Assembly (NCBI GenBank): GCA_035296385.1
Contig: DATHBB010000254.1
Span: 1 to 6,955 of the forward strand
DNA: 6,955 bases
Reading direction: 5' to 3'
From: JAIVJZ01 sp035296385
Lineage (GTDB): Bacteria; Acidobacteriota; Blastocatellia; Pyrinomonadales; Pyrinomonadaceae
In this document: positions 1-5,174 of the stretch, one piece after another
Position numbering within the stretch: position 1 is the stretch's first letter
How the letters are laid out: the number at the start of each line of letters is the position of its first letter
The notes under the pieces: model-generated
The model's input: only the letters and a program-made list of their open reading frames with translations
Databases searched by the model: none
What the model was told of the DNA's origin: nothing
Translations under genes and position numbers: made by a program

Positions 1-314
1 AAGTCGCTTTCGCTGAGGCCGTCTATGGCGTGCGTGTAGATGGTCACTTCGACGCGACCCCAGCCGAAGCAGATGTCCGGGTGATGCCCTTCCGCTTCGG
101 CCACCTCGCCGATGCGGTTGACGAGCGCGAGCGATTGCCGGAAGTTCGGATAGGCGTAAGTCTTCTTCAAGTGGTGCTCGCCGACGACTTCCCAGTCGCG
201 CAACTCGCTCAAGTATTTCTCGATCTCCGCCGCGTCGAGGCGGGGCACGCCGCCGTGACACGGCACGCAACTGCGGCTCGCCAGCAGGTCACGCTTCTCC
301 GAATCTTCGCTCAT
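1..314 (-). CDS. phhB: 4a-hydroxytetrahydrobiopterin dehydratase (pterin-4a-carbinolamine dehydratase), 3' end cut by window edge
   Basis: This enzyme dehydrates 4a-hydroxytetrahydrobiopterin in the cytoplasm and so recycles the pterin cofactor of aromatic amino acid hydroxylases. The reverse-strand translation begins MSEDSEKRDLLASRSCVPCH and gives 104 residues with no stop before the edge. Family members are usually about 95-115 residues, so only a few residues are missing. The family signature is clear: EGHHPD (His77, His78) followed by VEVTIYTHAIDGLSESD (His95); these are the active-site histidines of the family. The N-terminal CVPCHGG (Cys16, Cys19) corresponds to the CVPCxGG leader common in bacterial homologues. 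The ATG at 314-312 is preceded by AGGAAG at 332-327, a rather long spacing of 12. The stop codon of the Spy-like gene is only 19 bases upstream, so the two are probably cotranscribed. No phenylalanine hydroxylase gene is in view. The family call is very secure; the symbol is the usual one and is less so. Confidence 0.95.
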   Translation of the reverse strand, partial: MSEDSEKRDLLASRSCVPCHGGVPRLDAAEIEKYLSELRDWEVVGEHHLKKTYAYPNFRQSLALVNRIGEVAEAEGHHPDICFGWGRVEVTIYTHAIDGLSESD

Positions 315-333
315 AGTTTTTAACGACTTCCTC

Positions 334-978
334 TCAATGTTTGTGGTTGCCGTGCGCGGCGGGCGGCGTGTGCGTCTTCGGCTTCCCAGCTCCGGTGTAG
401 CCGCGCAGTTCGTCGTAACGCTTGATCTGCGCGGGCAAGAGCAGGCGGCGCATCTCAAGGTGCGCCGAGAGATGCGCGGCGCGCAACTCGCCCTGCAAAC
501 CGGCGATCTCGGATGTGGACGCGCGCAAGCGTCCAGCGTCAATATCGGCGCGCGCGAACATCGCGTCGAGCGTGCGTTCGCGCTCGACGATCCGGCGTCC
601 GAGCCGCATGGCTTCGTCGCGCATGCGGTCGAACGCCGCTTGCGCGCCCACGCGCTGCTCCGGCGTGAGTTGCAACTCGGCAGCCAACTCCAGGACGTGT
701 CGCGGGCCGGGGTAATGGTTTAGCTCGGCGGCCTTCGCCAGCCCCATCCCGTGACCGCCGAGCAACTGCTCGACTTCCTCCGCCGACAGAGACTTGATCG
801 CGCGGCCTTCTTCTCCCGCGTAACCGCCGCCCTGCTTCAACTCCTGCGCCCGGGCGGCGACGGAGAGCGCGAGCGGGAATATTAACAGGCAAATAATTTG
901 ACGCATTGTTCGACGCATTGTTCGACCCATTATTCGATCCGTTGTGTGACTCATCATGTGACGTATTGTTGAACTCAT
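334..978 (-). CDS. Spy/CpxP-like (LTxxQ) periplasmic protein, putative heavy-metal sensor or chaperone, His-rich C-terminus
   Basis: A 214-residue exported protein. After an unusual repeat-built n-region (residues 1-27) comes a hydrophobic core at about 28-42, with an AxA-type cleavage site (AARA/QE) near residue 44. The mature part starts YAGEEGRAIKSLSAEEVEQL, continues GMGLAKAAELNHYPGPRHVL, and has LTPEQ at 104-108 and an LTxxQ-like LLPAQ at 180-184, with charged helices between. This is the Spy/CpxP/CnrX-type layout of periplasmic chaperones and metal sensors. The tail carries His at 203, 209, 212 and 214, suggesting metal binding (inference). I chose the ATG at 978 because GGAGG (992-988) stands 9 bases upstream. 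A GTG at 999 in the same frame would lie upstream of the predicted transcription start. A MerR-type promoter lies just upstream and the dehydratase gene follows after 19 bases. The family call is good; the metal specificity is unknown. Confidence 0.85.
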   Translation of the reverse strand: MSSTIRHMMSHTTDRIMGRTMRRTMRQIICLLIFPLALSVAARAQELKQGGGYAGEEGRAIKSLSAEEVEQLLGGHGMGLAKAAELNHYPGPRHVLELAAELQLTPEQRVGAQAAFDRMRDEAMRLGRRIVERERTLDAMFARADIDAGRLRASTSEIAGLQGELRAAHLSAHLEMRRLLLPAQIKRYDELRGYTGAGKPKTHTPPAAHGNHKH

Positions 979-984
979 ATTCGA
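901..984 (-). repeat. 12-bp degenerate tandem repeat (7 units) at the start of the Spy-like gene
   Basis: On the plus strand the unit is ACGCATTGTTCG. The first two copies (901-912, 913-924) are identical and the next five (925, 937, 949, 961, 973) diverge progressively. On the coding strand each unit adds four residues, giving the periodic MSST/IRHM/MSHT/TDRI/MGRT/MRRT/MRQI n-region. In-frame ATG codons occur at 978, 957, 954, 930, 918 and 906, so the repeat multiplies possible start codons ahead of the signal peptide. Confidence 0.85.
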
Positions 985-1001
985 TTTCCTCCCTCGCACA
1001 C

Positions 1002-1033
1002 ATTCTAAGCCCTGTATTCGACTACAAGGTCAA
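1002..1033 (-). promoter_or_regulatory. Putative MerR-family metal-responsive promoter/operator of the Spy-like gene
   Basis: Read on the minus strand, a -35 TTGACC (1033-1028) and a -10 TAGAAT (1007-1002; 5 of 6 to TATAAT) are separated by 20 bp instead of the usual 17. The dyad CCTTGTAGTCGAATACAGGG (1029-1010) is centred in the spacer and matches in 8 of 10 half-site positions. A stretched 19-20 bp spacer filled by a dyad is the hallmark of promoters controlled by MerR-family sensors such as MerR, CueR, ZntR, CadR and PbrR; the half-site resembles the Zn/Cd/Pb group. The expected transcription start is near 995, just ahead of the ribosome binding site at 992-988. No MerR gene is in the window. 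Confidence 0.7.
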
Positions 1034-1070
1034 GCCCCAATCCATCTCGCGCGCAGGAAGTTTGTGCAAT

Positions 1071-3947
1071 TCAAAAATCGAGGCGGAGGCCGAACTGCAA
1101 CTGGCGCGGGTCTGCGGCGGCGGTCGGCTGCCCGAAACCCGCGCGCGGAGCGAGTCCCGTGCCGAAGATGTTGTTCGGCAGTTGCAGGTTGGCGCGGTTG
1201 AAGACGTTGAAACCTTCGGCGAGTGCTTCGAGGCGCACGCGCTCTGTGAGTTTGAATTTGCGGCTGAGTCGCAGATCGAGCGAGGCGAAGTCGAAGCCGC
1301 GCCCCGTGTTTCGACCGACGCCTGCGGGGCGGTCGTTGGCGTTCGTGTCGTTGTTGCGATCCGTGCCGGTCTGGATGTTGAAGGGCAGGGCGGAAGCGTA
1401 AGTGAAAATGTAACTCAACTTAAAACCCTGAGCCGCGCGCCTGAAAGCCGAAGCATTGCCTGTCGCTTTTGCGGAGGCTTCAAAGGAACCGCTCAGTGTC
1501 AGGCGGTGGCGCTGGTCGTTGTCGGAGAGTCCGCGCTCGTCGCGCAGGTTGAAGTTGTCTTGCGGCGTCGAGAAGAAGAAATTGCCCGCCGTGTCAATCG
1601 CCTTGGAGAGCGTGTAGGAGAGCCGCAGCGAGACTCCCGCACGCGCGGCGCGTTTGTTCAGCGAGACGGTCAGCGCGTCATACTGCGACTCGCCGGAACT
1701 CTCGAAGCGCGAGACGTTGGCGAAGCGCGGATCGGGGCGACCGAGATTCGCGTCGCCGCGCGATGCGGCCTCTGCCGCCGTGAGCGTCGGCACATTCACG
1801 TTGCGCGAGAGGACGAGGTGACGAGCGCGCAGGTGCAAATAGCCGACGGAAAGTGACGCGCCAGCGAGCGGCAACTCGCGTTCGAGTTGGAGGCTCGCTT
1901 GCCGACTGTAGCTGTTCTCGATCTCGGGGTCAATCGTGGTGATGGCGGTCAGGAGTCCCGACGGGAACGCGTCGAGCGTTTGGGGAAACGCGGGCGCGCC
2001 CGACTGCCCGAACGCGAGCACGGCGACCTTGTACTTGAGGCCGTCGCGTTGCAGAGCGTTCGAGGTGGCGCGCAGAGGCAGCCGGTCGAAGTAGAGGCCG
2101 ACGCTCGCGCGAAGGACTGTGCGGTGATCGTCGCCGCCGGGCGCGTAAGCTATACCGAGGCGCGGCGCGAAGTTGTCTGTGTCCGTCTCGATGGGCGCGG
2201 GAAGAAACTGCGCGTCGTAGCGAACTCCGGCGTTGACGGTGAGGTTCGTGCGGACGCGCCACTCGTCCTGCGCGAAGAGGCCGAGGTTCGGGTTCGACTG
2301 AAACTGCGAGGGCGCGCCGAAGGCCTGCTGGAAAGTGATGTAGCGACCCGCCTGAAAGTTTGCGAGCGATGAGAAGGTGTAGACGCCTTCGCGCGCGCCG
2401 GGGAACAAGATGTCCGTGCGGTTGAGTAAAAATTGTGCGCCTGCCTTGAGCGTGTGCGCGCCGCGCTGTGTGGTGAAGGCGTCTGTCGCCTCGAACACGT
2501 CGAGCGCGCGCGCGAGCGGCGAGAAGGTGGCCGCGCCGAAATTGGCAACGCCCGCGATGTTGACGGCGGGTGCTCCGGTCCCGTCGTTGACGGGCGCGCT
2601 CAGGCGGCTGCGCGTGAACTGAAACCGCGCTTCGTTGAGCGTGTTGGTCGAGGGCGTAGCGAGGTAACTCAGGGCGAACGTCTGATCGCGGTTGTCGAGC
2701 GCGCTTCCGCGACTGACGGCGTTCAGGCCGCCGACCGAGCGCGCGTTCGTGCTCGTGATGTCGTAGAAACTGTAGCGCGCCGACAATCGCTGCGCGCTCG
2801 ACAACTCGTGGTCGAGCCGCCCGAAGAAATTCGTGGAGTCGAAGCCGGAGGGGAAGATTCCGGTTTGCAGGCGCTCGCCTGCATACGAGATCGCGTCGAG
2901 GCGCGCGTTGATGGCCGCGGCGTTCGCGGGCGTGATGGTGATGACGCCCGCGTCGTTGCGTCGCGTCTGCTCGAAGTTTGTGAAGAAGAAGGCGCGGTTC
3001 TGTTTGAGGGGGCCGCCGAGCGTCGCGCCGTACTGCGCCTGCGTGAGCGGGTCGCGCTGCGGGGCGAGCGGGTTGCGCGCGTCGAAGCGCTGGTTGCGCG
3101 CGAAACCGTAGAGGCGACCGGCGAGTTTGTTCGTGCCCGATTGCGTGATGATGTTAACGACGCCGCCCGACGAGCGCCCGAACTCCGTGATGCCGCCCGA
3201 CGTGATGACCTGAAATTCGCGTATGACTTCCTGACTGTAGAACGTGCCGGCGAGGTCAGCCGCGTCGTCGTTGGCGGAGAGACCGTCGAGGACGAAGGAG
3301 TTGTTGAGGTTGCGCTGGCCTGCGACGGACAGACCCGTGCCGGGCACGGCGGAGGTTTCGGCGAAGCGTTGATTGCTGCCTGTGTTGGTGCGCGAGACGC
3401 CGGGCACGAGCAGCGCGAGGTCCAGATAGTTGCGACCGTTTAAGGGCAGCGAGTCGGTGTCGCGCGGCAGGATGGTCTCGGCCACCTGCGTGCGCGCGAT
3501 CTCGACGACGGGCACATCGCTCTCCATCACGGAAACGCTTTCGGCAACACCCGCGACCGCGAGTTGCAGCGGCGCATCGAGCGCCTGCCCGACGGTGAGC
3601 GTCAACTTTCGCTTGACGGGCGCGAAGCCCGCACGCTCCGCCGCCAGTTGATAATTGCCGACGGGCAGCGAAAGGAAACGATAGCGGCCATGCTCGTCGC
3701 TCGTCGTCGTGCGCTGCTGTTGTGTGTCGAGGTTCGTGGCGACTACGTGTGCGCCGCCGACGCCTGCGCCGCGTTCGTCTTCCACGCGCCCGCCGAGCGT
3801 CGCCGAAGTCACGGACTGTTGCGCCACAGCGCCCGACAAATTGACGACGCAGAAGATGAACGCGAGAAAGAATGAAGCGCGAACGAGCCGCACGCACAGG
3901 CATCGGCGCGCGCCGCCCGTGCGTAGATTAACCTTGCCGTGAAACAT
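1071..3947 (-). CDS. TonB-dependent receptor, Oar-like, with N-terminal carboxypeptidase-regulatory-like domain
   Basis: A 958-residue outer-membrane receptor, predicted to take up a ligand with energy from the TonB system. A signal peptide covers residues 1-42 (hydrophobic SFFLAFIFCVVNLSGAVA, cut before QQS). A carboxypeptidase-regulatory-like beta-sandwich follows at about 49-135 (ATLGGRVEDERGAGVGGAHV, then GRYRFLSLPVGNYQL). The plug region shows LPLNGRNYLDLALLVPGV (about 167-184), FVLDGL (218-223) and FGRSSGGVVNIITQSGTNKL (256-275). The rest is a beta-barrel rich in aromatic/Asn/Arg strands, ending in LRLDF with the terminal Phe typical of outer-membrane proteins. This is the layout of Oar-like receptors, which are very abundant in Acidobacteriota. 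The ATG at 3947 is chosen because AGGGAAG (3958-3952) lies just upstream. The frame opens further to 4025, but that part is repeat DNA. The ligand is unknown; neighbours weakly suggest a metal or metallophore. Confidence 0.95.
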   Translation of the reverse strand: MFHGKVNLRTGGARRCLCVRLVRASFFLAFIFCVVNLSGAVAQQSVTSATLGGRVEDERGAGVGGAHVVATNLDTQQQRTTTSDEHGRYRFLSLPVGNYQLAAERAGFAPVKRKLTLTVGQALDAPLQLAVAGVAESVSVMESDVPVVEIARTQVAETILPRDTDSLPLNGRNYLDLALLVPGVSRTNTGSNQRFAETSAVPGTGLSVAGQRNLNNSFVLDGLSANDDAADLAGTFYSQEVIREFQVITSGGITEFGRSSGGVVNIITQSGTNKLAGRLYGFARNQRFDARNPLAPQRDPLTQAQYGATLGGPLKQNRAFFFTNFEQTRRNDAGVITITPANAAAINARLDAISYAGERLQTGIFPSGFDSTNFFGRLDHELSSAQRLSARYSFYDITSTNARSVGGLNAVSRGSALDNRDQTFALSYLATPSTNTLNEARFQFTRSRLSAPVNDGTGAPAVNIAGVANFGAATFSPLARALDVFEATDAFTTQRGAHTLKAGAQFLLNRTDILFPGAREGVYTFSSLANFQAGRYITFQQAFGAPSQFQSNPNLGLFAQDEWRVRTNLTVNAGVRYDAQFLPAPIETDTDNFAPRLGIAYAPGGDDHRTVLRASVGLYFDRLPLRATSNALQRDGLKYKVAVLAFGQSGAPAFPQTLDAFPSGLLTAITTIDPEIENSYSRQASLQLERELPLAGASLSVGYLHLRARHLVLSRNVNVPTLTAAEAASRGDANLGRPDPRFANVSRFESSGESQYDALTVSLNKRAARAGVSLRLSYTLSKAIDTAGNFFFSTPQDNFNLRDERGLSDNDQRHRLTLSGSFEASAKATGNASAFRRAAQGFKLSYIFTYASALPFNIQTGTDRNNDTNANDRPAGVGRNTGRGFDFASLDLRLSRKFKLTERVRLEALAEGFNVFNRANLQLPNNIFGTGLAPRAGFGQPTAAADPRQLQFGLRLDF

Positions 3948-3969
3948 AAAACTTCCCTCTATCGAACTT

Positions 3970-4064
3970 CTCTGTGCCGCCTCCGTGCTCTCTGTGTCTC
4001 TGTGGTGAATGCTTATCAAATACATTCACCACAGAGACACAGAGGACACGGAGCGGGCACAGAG
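3970..4064. repeat. Long near-perfect inverted repeat (CACAGAGACACAGAGG-type) in the receptor leader
   Basis: Arms 3970-4011 and 4023-4064 are reverse complements at 38 of 42 positions, around an 11-base loop (CTTATCAAATA). The innermost 22 bp (CTCTGTGTCTCTGTGGTGAATG on one arm) pair perfectly; the four mismatches are two adjacent swaps (GC/CG and CT/TC). The core resembles a dispersed intergenic repeat seen in many bacterial genomes, often mistranslated as HHRDTEDTE-like peptides. It lies 12 bases upstream of the receptor ribosome binding site and would form a very stable hairpin in the mRNA leader. Confidence 0.9.
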
Positions 4065-4125
4065 AAAACAGCAGTCACACGTAATTGCAATCGCTGTAGT
4101 TGTCCAACGTCTGCACGCGAGCCTT

Positions 4126-4151
4126 ACCGCCCGTAACCATTTTCGGGCGGT
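4126..4151. other. GC-rich stem-loop in the 360-bp gap upstream of the receptor
   Basis: ACCGCCCG (4126-4133) and CGGGCGGT (4144-4151) form a perfect 8-bp stem around a 10-base loop. Neither strand has a T-run after it, so it is not a canonical intrinsic terminator. It lies between the Cys/His-rich gene, which ends at 4308, and the receptor gene. In the remainder of 4065-4307 I see no convincing gene, strong promoter or riboswitch consensus. Confidence 0.4.
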
Positions 4152-4307
4152 GAAGACAACGCACGCCGCTGTTTCGCTTCGCACACGCCGCACGCCGGAA
4201 ATTGACTCCGCGCGGGAAAGGCGAAGTCACGAGGCTGCGCGCAAATAGCGTTCAGCCCGCGCGTTGGTGGCGGCGAGTGATTTTCTGTGTGAGTCGAGTT
4301 GTTAAGT

Positions 4308-5042
4308 TTAGAGAGCGTAGAGCGGCGGCGCGCGGGGCGGCGCGAGGCGGTGTTTGCCTGCGGAGTCGAGAGGGAGGCCGGAAGAGTGATTTGAGACGGC
4401 GAGCGGCGTGGGCGGACGTGGCCTCTCGGCGGCGGTGAGCGTGGCCGCGTCGCGCGGGCGCACGTTGTTGCCCGCGTTGCCCGCCGCCATCCCGCAATCG
4501 GACGGGCACGGCCTGGCAAGCGACGCGGGCGCGACGCTCGGACGATGCTCCTTCCGCTTCGACTTCGACGACGCGTGTTCCGCATTCGCCGTCGCGGACG
4601 ACTCCGAGGCTTGTAGAGTTTCCGCGCCGTGCGTCTCTCCGGCGTGCGCGGCGTGCCCGTCTTTGTGCGCCGCCGTCGCCGTTTGAGGCTGCGGCTCGTG
4701 TTGATGTACGGAGGCGGCTATCTCAACTTCGTGCGGCGTTGCCGCGTTGCGGCGATCATCGTCGTGCGACTCGCCGTGCGCGTCGTGCGCTTGGCCTTGC
4801 GTGTCTTGGGGCGCTGCGTTTTGTCCCGGCAATTTGACGTGACAGGAGACTGCGGCGCACTCGCCCGCCGCGTGTGCGGGCAAGCCGATGCAGCAAGACA
4901 TCGAACACCCCGACGCCGAGACGGACGCGAACGAACCCGTCGGCATAACTCCCGACAGCAATGCGAGCACAAGCACAAGCGCCGCGACGGCGCGCGCCGC
5001 GCGGACCGATGTTGCCTGTGAATTGTGACGAGAGGGTTGCAC
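4308..5042 (-). CDS. Secreted or membrane-anchored Cys/His-rich protein of unknown function, possibly metal-binding
   Basis: I cannot assign this 244-residue protein to a named family. Residues 18-32 are hydrophobic (VAALVLVLALLSGV) after a basic n-region, a signal peptide or N-terminal anchor with possible cleavage near 39-44. The mature start is cysteine-rich: SGCSMSCCIGLPAHAAGECA with Cys46, 50, 51, 62, then Cys67-His68. A low-complexity middle (about 86-166) carries 12 histidines plus many Asp/Glu/Ala, and a second Cys pair, CPSDC (179-183), follows. The C-terminus is proline-rich (PPRAPPLYAL). Clustered Cys and His in an exported protein suggest metal (for example copper) binding; this is inference from composition only. 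The GTG at 5042 is chosen because AGAGG (5054-5050) lies 7 bases upstream and the n-region is then of normal length. An in-frame ATG at 5063 lacks a ribosome binding site. The gene lies 132 bp after the TIR gene and 360 bp before the receptor, all same strand. Confidence 0.72.
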   Translation of the reverse strand: MQPSRHNSQATSVRAARAVAALVLVLALLSGVMPTGSFASVSASGCSMSCCIGLPAHAAGECAAVSCHVKLPGQNAAPQDTQGQAHDAHGESHDDDRRNAATPHEVEIAASVHQHEPQPQTATAAHKDGHAAHAGETHGAETLQASESSATANAEHASSKSKRKEHRPSVAPASLARPCPSDCGMAAGNAGNNVRPRDAATLTAAERPRPPTPLAVSNHSSGLPLDSAGKHRLAPPRAPPLYAL

Positions 5043-5174
5043 CGGAAAACCTCTGCAACTCATAACTAGGAAACCGGGACGCGGAATTGTGACACCGGAA
5101 GCGGCGCCCACGCAAGCCGAACGCGCCGCGTCTGCTACTGCCGCGACAATTTAACCCCACCGCCCCGCGCGCAC

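Noticed and set aside
255..270. CVPCH in the N-terminus of the pterin dehydratase resembles a c-type heme attachment motif (CxxCH).
   Set aside because: The protein has no signal peptide and is a cytoplasmic enzyme. CVPCxGG is a common leader of bacterial pterin dehydratases.
978..999. GTG at 999 as the start of the Spy-like gene.
   Set aside because: It lies at or before the predicted transcription start (about 995), and it would place the good GGAGG at 992-988 inside the coding sequence. The ATG at 978 fits better.
906..3443. Long plus-strand open frames (906-1856, 1887-2372, 2433-3443).
   Set aside because: They lie antisense to the well-supported receptor and Spy-like genes. Their translations are Arg/Val/Ala-rich with no recognisable family, as expected for shadows in GC-rich DNA.
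3948..4025. Upstream start at 4025 for the receptor, adding 26 residues (MYLISIHHRDTESTE...).
   Set aside because: The extra residues are a translation of the dispersed CACAGAGACACAGAGG repeat. The ATG at 3947 has a ribosome binding site and a normal signal peptide.
4075..4140. Minus-strand 21-residue ORF (MVTGGKARVQTLDNYSDCNYV) in the receptor leader.
   Set aside because: It has no ribosome binding site and no recognisable features. Its start lies in the loop of the 4126-4151 stem, and a frame this short is expected by chance.
4126..4151. Stem-loop as an intrinsic terminator.
   Set aside because: No T-run follows the stem on either strand.
5020..5093. Ten-base direct repeat GAATTGTGAC at 5020-5029 and 5084-5093.
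   Set aside because: It is short, one copy lies inside the coding region, and it has no associated operator or mobile-element structure; it could easily be chance.
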